Source of the DNA: Chamaecyparis obtusa
Lineage: Eukaryota; Streptophyta; Pinopsida; Cupressales; Cupressaceae
Direction: 5' to 3'
DNA length: 64,000 nt
Assembly: GCA_027943335.1 (NCBI GenBank)
Contig: BSBK01002086.1
Span: 145,001-209,000 of the forward strand
The translations under genes and the position numbers were made by a program. The notes under the pieces were generated by a model. That model searched no databases. It saw only the letters and a list, made by a program, of their open reading frames with translations, and was not told where the DNA came from. Positions 47,574 through 59,508 of the stretch are shown in pieces (positions within the stretch are counted from its first letter, which is position 1; every line of letters starts with the position of its first letter).

Positions 47574-49176
47574 TGGTGCAGGAGAACCCTTTTTTTACTT
47601 TTTTTTAAGCCATCTTTGGCATGTGTTGATTTCCCTAAGGTCATTTTGACCAAGTTGTGGAATCCATTAGGGATTTGAAGTCTATCTAGGTCCTAGGTTC
47701 AAATTGTGAGACTATTGCATGATGGTCTTTTAATTGGTAAATTTGGGAAGATGATGTTAGGATGATGTCACAAGGTTTAGAGTGTGTGAAGAATTAATTT
47801 TGGAGTCAATTTGGGGTCTAGAAATCCATAGGACCTTCCTAAGGTCTCTAGGAAGAAAGATTTGAAAAGTTGCTAAATTATTGTAAAAGTTGCTTAGCAA
47901 CTTTTGCAACTTTGAAATGTTTCTCAGTGCAAACTTGTCTTAATGCCCTAATCATCTTGAAAGGACTCTAAACCTTCCCTAAACCTATCTTAGGGATATA
48001 TAAGTGAAATTTGGACCAGATCCCAAGGTTGGTTATTCTTCTGTATGGAAAACAATTTTTGGAGGTGTGCACAGTGTTCAGATTTGAATATAATTCAGTA
48101 AACAGTGAATTCTTGAGTCAAGCTATGAGTTAGATTTTGAGCTATGATTGATTTTATTAGTTAATGTGTGTCTTTACTTTCAATTTATTCAACTATTTTA
48201 GGTCTTTCTATTCATTTCATTGTTCTAGTTTAATTCTTTTGTTCTAGCACTGCTCACTGGTTCATACCAGGAGAGTTGTAGACATGGGGATCTAACTCAC
48301 TATCCCACTATTCATTAAGTACGGCCTTTTGGAGATAGTGAGTAGACTCCATGATTGTATCATATGTAGAAGGAGGGGCCCTAGAAATCTTTCTAAATGT
48401 TTTTACAGTCAAGCCCTAGGCAATCCATGGTGAGCCCGGCTAGGAAGGACTGAGCCAAGTAGAAAGATGTGTTGCAGGGATGATTTGGGAAATGTGAATT
48501 AGTGATTGGAGACCTGATATAATGTCATTAGAAGGATTTGTATGCAAGGATAAGGTTTGATTGATCCATTTGGTCACCCAAGGACAATCAACACTTCATG
48601 CAATCTGTAAAAGCCTTAAACCCTACCAAAATCACCTATTTTTGGTTAGGGGATTGTATGGCCTGGAGGAACCCTAAAACCTCCAAAATCCTTGAGAGTT
48701 TGGACAATGTTTCCATAATCCACAATTATTTTTTAGGTTCATTTGGAATCAAATAGGTGAAATACCCTATTTTCTCGGAGAAGGGGGCGTAATTGGGACT
48801 CTCCCTTGTAGCCCTAAATAAAGAAGGAAGTGTGAGATCAGTAAGTGAGATTGATGAAGTGAGAGTTCAAAAACATCAAATGGAACCACATAAGACATTT
48901 TCCAACACCTCCTCATCTCTGCAAGTTCCTATGTTCAATTGGAGGTGGTGAGCCCTTATCCTAGCTTTAAGGGTCAATGTGTGCATAGAAGGAGTAAGCA
49001 CCAAGAATCATGCCTTGTCTTGGTTGGAGTGAATTGGTAGCTTGGTTTGGGTTTAAGACTAGGGGATTGAACCTTTGAAGGAATTTTATAGGTCATTTGT
49101 GTCAGTTGAGACACTAAGGGGTCATTAGGTGGACCTAGGAAAGGGCTAGTGATTAGCTCTCCCAACCTCCCTATCA
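47574..49176 (+). mobile_element. 3' LTR of element E
   Basis: Matches 40222-41824, starts TGGTGCAGGAGAACC, ends CTCCCTATCA, then CATCT. No purine tract precedes it because of the 210-base block. Confidence 0.9.
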
Positions 49177-49181
49177 CATCT

Positions 49182-49291
49182 ATAATGTAATCTTAAAACC
49201 CCAAAATTAAAAATTCATTTATTTTTAGTCCTTTGTCCCCTTTTTTCATGTCATGTTGAGTGTTTTCTCCATTATATCATGTATCATTCCA
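49182..49291 (+). mobile_element. 5' LTR of element F, right part
   Basis: ATAATGTAATCTTAAAACCCC aligns with ACAATGCAACCTTAGAACCCC at 53717 and ends TCATTCCA. Confidence 0.75.
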
Positions 49292-49294
49292 ATT

Positions 49295-49308
49295 TGGTAT
49301 CAAACATG
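49295..49308 (+). other. Degraded primer-binding site of element F
   Basis: TGGTATCAAACATG, three bases past the LTR, keeps the first half of the Met-tRNA complement. Confidence 0.6.
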
Positions 49309-50837
49309 CAAATTATTAGAACTCACCACTATAAATCTATTTCATATGCTCTCATTCATACTTTGAGCTTCTCATCTCAACTTTGCAAAGAGAACTTCTC
49401 CTAAAGTACTAGTACTACCCCATAAAAGAAGATTAGGTGGGAATTATATCAATGATGCAAGTTAGTGTTCCTAAATAAATCACCTTCACTGAACTTTAAG
49501 ACTCCAAGCTGAATAGTCTTGAAGTAGCATGAAGACTCGTAATAGAATGAAATTATATACAATCACATAACATGAAAAATTCTAATATGTACTCACATGT
49601 GATAATAGTGCAAGTCAAATTAGAATAGGACTCTAATGTTGAAAAATTCAACAATTAGTTAGGATCCTCCCACTTGTTTCTCATAACCTCTCTTCTATAA
49701 ATACAAGAGAGCTTAGTGTAAATAAGGACAATACAACAAAACTCTACAAATTTGTGTGTGCATTCCATGCAAATTTGTAAAATGTACTCGCATGTGATAA
49801 AAAAAGTCAAATTAGAATAGGACTATAATGTTGAGAAAGTCAACATTAGTTAGAATCCTCCCACCTTTTTCTCACATAATGTCTTTAATAAATACAAGAG
49901 TTCTTAGTGTAAATAAGGATCTTTTTGCAATGCAAAAAACTCTACCTGTTTGCGTGTGCATTCTAAAACTTTGAGTTTAGATGTATATCAAATTGTAGTC
50001 AATAAAGAAGGCAATTTTCTTTCAAAATTTGTGTTGAAACAACTTGGCATGTGACAACATTATCTAGAGTTGATTGTGAGTGGTGTTATATTGTCTATGA
50101 GGGATTTAAAATCAATTTTATATACTTTGAGCTACTTATTATATTTGAAACTACTGTAGTAAGCTCAAGGAAGGAAATATCTTGCAAACTTTCTGCTACT
50201 TCTATTTTATATGTTTGTGTATGCATGGTTAAGTATATGTTTTAGGCTTTTATTTGAACATATGTTTTAGTTTCATTCTTCAATTCGCATAAGGAATCAT
50301 GAGAAGAATTTGAGATTTCATGAGCTTCTTGTTGTTAAATTTTCTAAATTATACTTGAGAGATTGTGTAAAGACATAATTATGAATTGTAAAATAAGAGA
50401 ATGTGGTAAAGGAATAACACCCACTCTGAATGAAGAGAGTATGATGAATGTAACACCCCATGAATTAGCTCAATGTACATAATATTAGGTCTTATTTTAG
50501 TGTAGGTTTTTTTAGTAGCAATAAGCAGGGGAGCATTCCATTATAAGTAGGAGAGACTATGTCTCACACACTATGGTTGGAACCATTATTTTTCTATTGA
50601 CACAAAAATCATTGGTTGTAAAATATCCACCCAATAGTTTTGGGAAACCCTTCTAGGTACACAATATGCATTTGAGAGCCTCACACTCTCGTTTGAAGTA
50701 TACTAGTGTTGTTTTCCTTGTAAATTGTTTTCTTGTATTTTGTATCAAGGACATGTATAATGGCTACCTAAGTTCCTTGGGGGAATGTTTTTAGTCCACT
50801 TAATTTGACACCACTTATTCATCCTCTTCCTCAAGGC
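49309..50837 (+). other. F leader region with duplicated promoter-like block
   Basis: No gene. It contains the tandem pair described at 49570-49965 and, at 50449, a TGTAACACCCC phrase common at gypsy LTR starts, but no target duplication was found for it. Confidence 0.5.
49570..49965 (+). repeat. Two-copy ~195-bp tandem repeat with TATA motifs
   Basis: ATGTACTCACATGTGATAATA ... AATACAAGAGAGCTTAGTG recurs about 195 bases on as ATGTACTCGCATGTGATAA ... AATACAAGAGTTCTTAGTG. The first has CTATAAATAC (49695), the second TTAATAAATAC. Confidence 0.82.
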
Positions 50838-51590
50838 TCACACAAGAACTTTTCTAAGTTCTACAAGGACGAGAAGCAACATCCTAAAAAACACATCAAG
50901 ACCTTCTACATTGCATGTGGAGTCCTTGGGATGGAACATTAAGCCATCTCAATGAGGTTTTTCATTGAGACACTTCAAGGTGCTACTTCTAATTGGCTCT
51001 ACAACCTCAAATCACAATCCATTACAAACTAGGATTTACTTAAAACCAACTTGGAACAAAAGTCCAAGCCCTATGAAGATGTGCATACTTTGTTATCTAA
51101 TCTTACCTAGTTGAGGAAAGAATCTCATGTGTCTATGCATAAATTCATTTCCCATTTCAACAAGTTGACAAGTACAATTCAAGCTATTTCTCAACCTATA
51201 TTTGAGAATTTGAATTGTTTATTTTTTTAATGCTCAAGTGCCTGAGGTTGGTTTTTTGTTGAGAAGAGAAACTTTGACTACTCTTGTAACTACACAAACT
51301 CTAGCAGCAGGTATTGAAGATGATAAGATTCTTTCTAGTTTGATAAAAATAGAATCAAATGAGTCCAAAAAATCTCTTCTTGGGATTCATCTTTGTTGAC
51401 TGGTAGAATAGATCCTATAGTGCAAAGTTTGGCTAATGAGCTTCTTGTCCTCAAAAGGAAAATAGCTCAAGGTGTATTCTTGTGTCCTCATAAGGACATT
51501 CCAAGAAGGATGCATATTAATTTTGTTGTAGAGAATCTAAAAAATCTTATCTCACCACTGAAGAGGCTTTCTTATGAGGAACCATAAAAA
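50838..51590 (+). pseudogene. gag: Element F gag remnant
   Basis: One frame reads HIKTFYIACGVLGMEH, AISMRFFIETLQGATSNWLY, NLKSQSITN, LKTNLEQKSKPYEDVHTLLS and HKFISHFNKLTSTIQAISQ: the gypsy gag core, in which the product would assemble into particles. Stops stand at about 50940, 51032 and 51109. After a shift near 51225 further protein-like text continues (AQVPEVGFLLRRETLTTLV and, from 51393, IDPIVQSLANELLVLKRKI). No zinc knuckle was found. It lies between F's two LTRs in plus orientation. Confidence 0.72.
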
Positions 51591-52702
51591 AAGGAAATAG
51601 TGGAGCATTCCAAATTTGAACGAAGTAGTCTTGCTATACTCTTCCAGGAAAACAAATCACACATATATAGTAACTCTCATGTCTAGTTTATGTAGTACCG
51701 TAAAGTTGTTGATAAAATTATGACAAGTGAAAGTCACTCTATAAAGGATCAAGTAGATACAGGAAGTAATGTCTTTAGACATTAAAAAAGGACATGCAAG
51801 AAGGTATTAGTAAAATTGAAAAGAATGTATTTATTTTTCAATCCCATAAACTTGAGCATATCATGCACAAAAGAACTACCCCAAAACTTGATGAATACCT
51901 TTTCATGAACATCATAGAGGAATTTTGTTTGAGTCTTCAAGACAACTCTCCTAAATTTAAATTTTGTGGACAACATACTGAGGTACGCATTACAGTTGAG
52001 TTTTCATCTGACTTATATGAGGAAAATAATTTAGAATAGTATGAGGTTGTTAAGGTTGAGGATTAATAAATTGATAAGGGTGCAACTGGCAAGAATAATT
52101 CATCATTTTTCCTACCAAGAGGATGTCCAACACAATAGCTTTATTGGTTGGAAGCCAATGAGAAGTCATAAATTCCACTTGTACCTAAACATGAAGTACA
52201 CTTAAGGGAGAAGACAAACATGCATCTGCAGTTCAATAGGAGCAAGCTGGATTCATTGGTCCATTTCAGAGAACCTTTATTTTTTATCTATCTAAGAAGA
52301 CAAGTGAGTTTCATCATTTATTCCAAGGAGTTTTGCATCAATTTATGGTACATTTTTTCATGTTTCAATGGTACCTAGTTGTTAGTGATCATGGAAAGCA
52401 TAGCAATATGTTGAATAAGGGAAGCTAGTTTGGTGGGCCTTTGAATGGGTTCATTTGAGGAAGTTTCCATTGTTGGCTAGTTTAGGTGAGGATGCTTTCC
52501 TTTTTCAATAAGTGTGGTTGCACAAAGTTTGTATCTTGTTTACATAGTTTTTCTACATGTCACTCATTTCATCCTTTTTGTTTTTTTATCTTTTTGTTTC
52601 TTGACTTTGTATCCCAATGGATGAAATGGGCACTTGAGATTTTGGATTCTACTACCTTTTATTGTTTCCACAACTAAAGATAGTTTTCCACTCAGAGACA
52701 AA
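51591..52702 (+). other. Remaining F internal region, no domains recognised
   Basis: An open frame at 51794-52039 (81 residues) and others here show no motif. RT, RNase H and integrase are absent, so F lost pol or never carried it. Confidence 0.5.
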
Positions 52703-53825
52703 TGTTGTCCTTGATTTTTGCTTAGCAAGAATCGTAGATAACACTACAAATGTTTTCATTATAAGGCTCTAGACACATATTTTGAAGTGTAAAATTGTTA
52801 TCCTCAATACTTTTTGGTCATCATAACATTCATCATCAAAGGGAATAATTTTTTGTTTTTGTTTTTATAAGTTTTCAACGTTATTTTTTTAAGGTTTCTT
52901 TCAATTTTGGGATTTATACACTCCATTGCAATGTGGGCCTAAAGTTACAAATTGCACTCTCAATGTAGGCTTAAAGGTTTGAATTGTAAAGAGTTGGAAT
53001 ATAAGCATGTTGTCAAAACTTTTTTACCCCAACTGCATACTATCAAAACCTTTTTCCCTGACTAGATGTTGTCGAAACTTTTTTTCCCAACTGCATGTTG
53101 TCAGAACTTTTTACTCTGACTACATGTCAATTATTTTTTCCCTAACTATATGATGTTAGATCTTTTTCCCTAGTAGCATGTTGTCTGAACTTTTTTCTCT
53201 GATTGCATGTTGTCATAACCTTGTTCCCTAATTGCATGTTATCAGGACGTTTTACCTCAACTCCATGTATCATTACATGCAATTTCAAATCTAATTGGGA
53301 TAAAGAGTCTCAATCCCATTAAAAAATTATGATTATTAAGTGTGTCATCGGGGTTTTTCCTCTCTACAATAATTTTATTACACTTCAACATTGGTGCCTT
53401 ATGTGTTATTTTACTCCTAACCACACCATGTTACACTTTTTTTTACATTGTATAATCAGAACTAAATGTTCCAATTACACCCAACTCTACACATACATTG
53501 AGAACCTTTAGTTCTTATTACATGTCATTTCACTTTGTATTACATATGCTTAGTGTTATTAGTAATTTTTTCCTTGATTTCAACTTAATTTCTTACACTA
53601 CATTTTATAGTTGAGACTTTGTCCCGAATGCACAATGCATTTCCTTCACCATAAATAAGTGTAATCAAGAATTTTAATCCCTTTTACACCTGTAAACGTG
53701 AATATTGTGCCTTCAGCTACAATGCAACCTTAGAACCCCAAAATTGTAAATTGGTATATTTTGGTGTTTTGTCCCTTTTTTTGTGTCATGTTGAGTGTTT
53801 TCTCTATCATATTGTATTTGTGCCA
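52703..53825 (+). mobile_element. 3' LTR of element F
   Basis: TGTTGTCCTTGATTTTTG to GTATTTGTGCCA. It is uninterrupted and thus shows what the F LTR looks like without element E (junction region CCTTCAGCTACAATG at 53711). Confidence 0.75.
53004..53282 (+). repeat. Minisatellite in F 3' LTR: ~9 units of ~29 bp
   Basis: GCATGTTGTC(A/T)(A/G)AAC-T5-CCCTAACT units, parallel to 39508-39762 but with a different unit number. Confidence 0.88.
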
Positions 53826-54559
53826 AGTTGATGAGGTCATGGCTAGAGTTTCCCCAATAGAGATAGTCCAATCATGTAGCTAGAGTCAACACAGTGGAAA
53901 CAACCTACTCTAGAACAAACAAAACTCAACAAATGGACATTAAACATGCCAATCCAAGCCTTCACATTATCAAATAATCAGAATTTACATCATATTTACC
54001 CAGCAACATGCCAACTTACATTCTAATGCACACATGTATGATTACATACAAAAATCCATATCCATCCTAGATGCTAACCTCTAAGAAGTTAACTACTAAG
54101 ATTTTACTAAGGTAAGATACCAAACTAAGGAACCAAGACTACAATATATACAAGATCGCAAGGCACAAGTCAGCCCAAGAGATCACATTCTCCAAGAATG
54201 AAGAAAATATTTTACAACAAATAGGTCTAGACCCAAATCATAAGGAACACCTCTAGATGGATATAAAATAAAGTTCCATCACATAAGGAGGTTGAACAAG
54301 CATGTAATATCATCGAACAATGTGCCAATTAGATCCCCAAGCCACGGGAAACCTTTGCAAGTTCCAACAACTCGAATTAAGGCACAAACCCTAAAGAAAA
54401 AATATATATCTGAACCAAACTTAAGACATCTCCACCAAGAAAGAATGGAAATGGATGTGAACCCATCCATATATTCATTATGATGTCCAGAACATGCCAT
54501 TAGGATCGCATGAGATAAAGAGCCAACTACAAGGATCATCAACCAAAATACTAAAACTG
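53826..54559. other. Non-coding stretch, possibly LTR body in minus orientation
   Basis: Lies downstream, on the minus strand, of the LTR-start fragment at 54560-54637 and may be the rest of that LTR. No termini confirmed and no genes. Confidence 0.35.
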
Positions 54560-54637
54560 AACAATAGGAACAAACTAAAAAGGAAAATTTTTTTGGTGAT
54601 GCAAGATTGCCAATGACCCTCAGATGCTCCTGCAACA
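54560..54637 (-). mobile_element. LTR-start fragment related to the solo LTR at 1912
   Basis: Minus-strand TGTTGCAGGAGCATCTGAGG ... GGCAATCTTGCATCACC matches the first bases of 1912-2760 (TGATGCAGGAGCATCC ... AGCAATCTTGCATCACC). Confidence 0.6.
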
Positions 54638-55228
54638 GACACACCAGGTGAATAAAAGATGTTCCATAAGAGGATCTTATGAACATCTTGTAGGATTTAA
54701 GACATGAATCCCATGCACATTCTTAACCCACATATCTTCTTTATCCATAACTCCCTTTCTCTACAACTCAACTCCACCCTCTCCCCATTTTATCAATCCA
54801 ATTCACTCAAAACTTTGTATCACATCAGAAAATGATAATAAAGAACTCTTAATACCACCTCTTGACCTCTGCACATCTAATTACCTCTGTCAAAATATTT
54901 TGTCTAATCAAAATTCTTCTCTTGCAACACCTTACTCTTCTTATTATCTGATGCCAAATTGTTCTCCAATCTACTTCCAAGATCATGCTTATGATCCATA
55001 CTAACATCTAGATTATGATTCTCAAAAGAGTAACTCTTCACCATGCTTGAATTTCTATCACATCTTCCCCCTTCTTCCTTCAAAGGAACTAAAGTAAATC
55101 TTTGTCCATCCTTCCCTATTTGTGACCACATTTCATCAATAATCATAAATAGCTCCTCTATCATATTGCCAAGGTCTTCCCAATAGAACATGACATGCAC
55201 TCATAGATACCACATCACATCACACCTC
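54638..55228 (-). other. Stretch with an unrecognised 98-residue frame
   Basis: The minus-strand frame 55200-54904 begins MHVMFYWEDLGNMIEELFMI, is charged and lacks a known motif. It could be chance or a piece of the element whose LTR lies at 54.6 kb. No purine tract separates the two. Confidence 0.25.
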
Positions 55229-56713
55229 TGATGAACTACAACTAATTTAGAACCTGATTGAAGAAATTATGATTCAAGATCACCAAGTAGATTGATTAGA
55301 TATGTAATATGATTAAATCATTATTATGTTGTCATTGATGCCAACTAGTTTGACAACACTTATCTTGTAAGTTACTATACTGATACATCGGTAGTGAAGG
55401 AGTGAAAGAGATGAAGAACAGAAATATCTACATGAGGAAGATGGATATGACAGATGAGGATAAGGAATACATTGAGTAACTTGTTGATGAGTCTATGACT
55501 TCATGTTATTGACTTGATTATGTTTCATTCATCTATGATGAGGAAAAGAGTTGAAAGACACAAAGCAGTGTTGTCGGTTGATGAAGCATTTTAGTATACA
55601 CCAATGGAGTGTAGTGTATACCGAGCATAGTGTTAACTGAGCTTGTGTTAACCGATGCATTTCTTTGTTAACCAAGAAGAAAAACATGAACTAAATGATT
55701 ATTTTAGCCGATAAGATTGATGAGTTGGCAAGTGTATGAATTCGAGGTAACAGATAAATTGTTTTACACAGATCAACGACTAACAAAATTTAGGAAAGAT
55801 CTAAAGGATGAGAATCAAATGTATTATATACACAAGTGTCGAGGTATGTTTAAGAGGCAAAATCAATGAATATGATTAAGTGAAAAAATATGATGGAGCA
55901 AAAGAAAATAGTTTACATGTCTATATAAGAGACTGGAGATTTCACAATGAGTGTGATGTCAGAAGAGAAGGAAACTGCAGAATCATCACGTGAACAAGTT
56001 TTCATGCATTTTGATCATACTGGTTAAGGAGAACCCTACTACAAAGCATTACTGAGTGACAGAGAGTGATTACCGATGGATATTAAGTTGAACAATGTTT
56101 GAAACATAATTGATTTATTGATCAAAAAGATTTGTATGAGCTGAACATTGATCTATAATTTGCAATTGAAGTTGTATTAAGTTAGATCACCTAGTGTTAC
56201 ATATTTAACCATTGTACACAGTCAAATCTCTTAACCAAGTGGACTAAGAAAGTCTTATTATGTATCATTCATAGAATGAGCATTGTTATCCTGTCAACCC
56301 TGGAGTGATTCTTGGTTGGACGATAATGGTTGGTCTTAAATCCTCTAGCAAGGTCACACCTAACAGTGTATTTGTAACCTTTAACAGGGTTGGGTCTTCA
56401 CCGACCTCACTTCAAAAGAGTGAATATTTTGGGTTGCTGGTCCCAGGTGGTTTTTCCCTTCACAGGGTTTCCACGTTAAATCTCTTGAGTTATATGTTGA
56501 TTGTGATGTTTGTTTTGATGTCATATTTACATGTTGCATATTTGATTTGATCGATAACTGCTATAAGTTTTAGACTGATAATCGGTAAATGCACAAATAG
56601 TAAAAGTATTTTAAGTTACCGAGCAACAGAAATTGAAGTATTTGTTTTTGGATTATACATTTTGTATTGGGACAGTGATTAACTAATGCACCCCCCTCTC
56701 AGTTATTCTAACA
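55229..56713 (+). mobile_element. 5' LTR of copia C
   Basis: TGATGAACTACAACTAATTT to CTCTCAGTTATTCTAACA, homologous to both LTRs of A. The 5 bases before it are ACCTC. Confidence 0.92.
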
Positions 56714-56715
56714 AT

Positions 56716-56728
56716 TGGTATTAGAGCG
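56716..56728 (+). other. Primer-binding site of copia C
   Basis: TGGTATTAGAGCG, two differences from the initiator-Met tRNA complement. Confidence 0.82.
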
Positions 56729-56777
56729 TTGGTTGCTTTGAACAAAGTTTTAAGGACTTCAGTAAAAAGATCTCAAA

Positions 56778-57650
56778 ATGTATAAGAGGGAAGTGCCAAA
56801 GCTGAACAAAGAGAACTTCACAGTATCGCAGAGCCAGATGAAGTTGCACATATCTGGAATTGGGAATGTTGCACTAGAATTGATGGAGAATGGTTATATA
56901 GAACCGACACCAGGTCCCCTGACACTTGATCAACTGAAAGACAGGCATGAACACAATGTTACTATGATGGAACTTTCTACTACCTGCACCGATGTCGAAT
57001 TTGAAGATATCAAAAGTTGCACTACTGTAAAATCCATGTGGGATAAACAATCTCAAGTTTACAGTGGAGATGCAAATGTTAAAAGTGCTAGAGCAGAAAG
57101 CCTAAGACGCCGATTTGATGATATGAAGATGAAAGAAGGTGAGAATATTGTGCAATATACAAATAGACTAAAAGAGGTAGTACATGATATTAGATCATCT
57201 GATTGACAAATTAGTGAAGAAACAGTTGTTAGTAAAATACTCAGAACCTTATTGCCGATTTACGCAATCAAAATATCTGCTATCCATGAGACAAGGTCTA
57301 CATCTGGTAATGTACTTACACTTGACAATCTAATTGGTAAACTTACAACCTTTGAGTTAAATAACTTTGATAACAGTGTTGTACTATCTATTGAGTCCAC
57401 TTTCATGTCTTCTTTGAAGATTAGTAAGTCTAGCAGGAATAATAAAAATGATAGTGATAGTAATACCGATGATGAGCTTGATGAACTTGAAGCTCTTATG
57501 GCCAGAAGAATACCCAAAGGTAAAGGAAGGTATACAAGTAAGCTACCTTTGGCATGTTTTAATTGTAAAGAGGTTGGCTACATCATTGCTAGATGTCCAC
57601 ATAAGAAAGATGATGATAAATGCAAAGACCGATCTGAAGGAAGCTATGGG
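56778..57650 (+). pseudogene. gag: Copia C gag
   Basis: Opens MYKREVPKLNKENFTVSQSQ, matching A. The UBN2 core (MWDKQSQVYSGDANVKSARA, RRRFDDMKMKEGENIVQYTN) is present. A TGA at 57204 splits it, and it resumes in the same frame with LTLDNLIGKLTTFELNNFDN. The knuckle reads CFNCKEVGYIIARC: the metal-binding His has become Tyr, which would abolish zinc binding. It continues in frame into the protease, so gag and pol share one frame as in A. Confidence 0.88.
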
Positions 57651-58686
57651 AGAAGATTCAACAGAGGCTACCAACACAACAGAGATAACCGAGACAGCAA
57701 TGACAAAGGGAAAAAGGTATGTTTCATAGCTGAAGATAATGAATTTGAATCTAATTCTGATGATGATGTAGAAGTTGTATTTGTTGCTATGAAAGATGAC
57801 TCGGAGGAGGAAGAAGAAAAACATGAAGAAACAACACTGATCTCTAAAGTTAACAAAAATAATACATGGATCATAGACAATGGCTATATACATCACATGA
57901 CTGGTGATGAGGAGAAGTTTGATAAACTTGAAGAATATAGTGGATGTTCAGTTAAGATGGATAATGACACACCCTGTATGGTAAGAGGTAAAGGAACCTT
58001 AATGATAAATGATATGATAAAATTTGATAATGCTTATTGGGTAGATGGATTGAACTATAACTTGTTAAGTGTGGCACAACTGAATAATTCAGGTCACTGC
58101 GTTGCTTTTGAGAGCAAGAAAGTGAAAATCATTGATGATGGAGGAAGACTAGTTGGAACTGGAGCACAATCAAGAGGCAATCTATTTTATCTTGATACTG
58201 ATGAGTCTTCTTGCTTGATGATGAAAAATGAAGATGCTTGGTTGTGGCATAAAAGGTTATGCCATGTGAACTTTGATGATCAGTAAAAGGAAAAGAGTTA
58301 GAGGGTTGCCTAACTAGTCAAAACCGGATCATGTTATGTGTCATGAATGCCAGAAAGGTAAGATGACTAAATTTAGTTTTAAAAGTAAGGATTACTCAAC
58401 AAAGAAGATACTTGAGTTGGTTCATACCGACCTATGTGGTCCTATGAGAACTCAGAGTTACTATGGTGATAAATACTTTATTCTTTTTGTTGATGACTAT
58501 ACTAGATTGATGACTGTTGTGTTCTTAAAAGAAAAATCTGAAGCATTTAAGATGTTTAAGTGGTATAAAACTAAGGTAGAAAAAGAGACTAGAAAGGAAT
58601 TGAAATGCCTAAGATCTGATAAAGGAGGTGAATTTATCTCTGATGAATTTACTAACTTCTGCAATGAGCATGGTATTAAAAGATAG
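57651..58686 (+). pseudogene. pol: Copia C protease and first part of integrase
   Basis: The protease site reads WIIDNGYIHHMTGD, with DSG changed to DNG. The pre-integrase WHKRLCHVNF is followed by an 11-base loss compared with A (near 58279), shifting the frame. Then CHECQKGKMTKFSF, HTDLCGPMRTQSYYGDKYFI and LRSDKGGEF carry the zinc segment and the first two integrase Asp residues. TAG at 58684 stands at exactly the same codon as the TAG at 13198 in A. Confidence 0.88.
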
Positions 58687-59508
58687 GTCTTTGCACCGAG
58701 GACACCTCGGTAGAATGGGATTGCTGAAAGAAGGAACATGTCAATAGTTCACTATGCTAGGACATTGATGCTGCAAAAGAATGTTGCTGAGACATACTGG
58801 AGGGAAGCTATCAGTACAACAGTTTATGTGCTTAACCGAGTTCAATTGAAGGACACCAATAAGACACCCTATGAGTTGTGGTTTGGACACAAACCTACTG
58901 TAAGTTATTTCAAAATTTTTGGAAGAAAATGTTTTATTCTAAAAGATGAGAGAAATGGAAAATTTGACTCAAAAGGTGATGAAGGAATATTTCTCGGATA
59001 TTCTAGTAAAAGCAAAGCATATAAATGTCTGAATAAAACTACTAATAAAATGATTGAAAGCACTAACGTCCGTGTTGATGAGTTTGATGAAAAGAACATA
59101 GAGGAAAGTACAAAGGAACTGAAAGACTATAGTAGATTTACTTACATTGAACAACCAAAGTATCTACTAAAGCCTTAGCATGTGATAACCGGTCAGCAGG
59201 AAAATAATACCGAATAGCAGGAAAGAGAAACTGATGAGCAGAATGGCCCTACCGAGCAAGCAAATGAATCTGCACAGGATTAACAAGAAAGGAGAGATAG
59301 GATACTTGTGAGTTTTGTCAGAAGACACCATCCTGAATCACAAATTATTGGAGACAAGCAAGTTGGCATGCAAACAAGGAGCAAAGCAAGACAAGGTACA
59401 TGTCTAGTTTGTGATTATGAGCCAAAAAATGTGAAAGTTGCATTAGAGAATGATGAATGGGTTAATGCAATGAAGGAAGAAATAGAGCAGATAGAGAAGA
59501 ACAAAACC
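58687..59508 (+). pseudogene. pol: Copia C end of integrase and linker to RT
   Basis: NGIAERRNMSIVHYARTLML carries the third catalytic residue (Glu), after a TAG at 58714 where the family has a Gln. VYVLNRVQLKDTNKTPYELW and FLGYSSKSKAYKCLN follow without the solo LTR found in A. The linker to RT is acidic and has stops at about 59176 (TAG, CAG in A), 59209 (TAG) and 59281 (TAA), then MQTRSKARQGTCLVCDYEP, the usual entry to copia RT. Confidence 0.86.

Larger units (their letters stand above)
40222..49176 (+). mobile_element. Gypsy element E (chromovirus-like)
   Basis: Two LTRs of about 1603 bases, a Met-tRNA primer-binding site, then gag with zinc knuckle, protease, RT, RNase H and integrase in gypsy order. 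Copies of CATCT stand at 40217-40221 and 49177-49181, and comparison with the uninterrupted F LTR at 53.71 kb confirms the insertion point. A chromodomain start after integrase points to the chromovirus branch (Reina-like by RT style, an inference). The element carries many stops, an internal RT duplication, a solo LTR, and a foreign 210-base block before its 3' LTR. Confidence 0.9.
39196..53825 (+). mobile_element. Decayed gypsy element F, host of element E
   Basis: Two ~1.12 kb LTRs in direct orientation (39196-40221 plus 49182-49291; and 52703-53825), a weak Met-tRNA-type primer-binding site (49295-49308) and a gypsy gag remnant (50.8-51.6 kb) define an element whose 5' LTR was split by E. 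No RT, RNase H or integrase was recognised in the ~3.4 kb internal region. No target duplication could be matched (TATCT left, AGTTG right), as expected of an old insertion. Confidence 0.7.

Noticed and set aside
54904..55200. 98-residue minus frame as a gene
   Set aside because: No motif, no duplicate and no promoter context; kept only as a low-confidence note.
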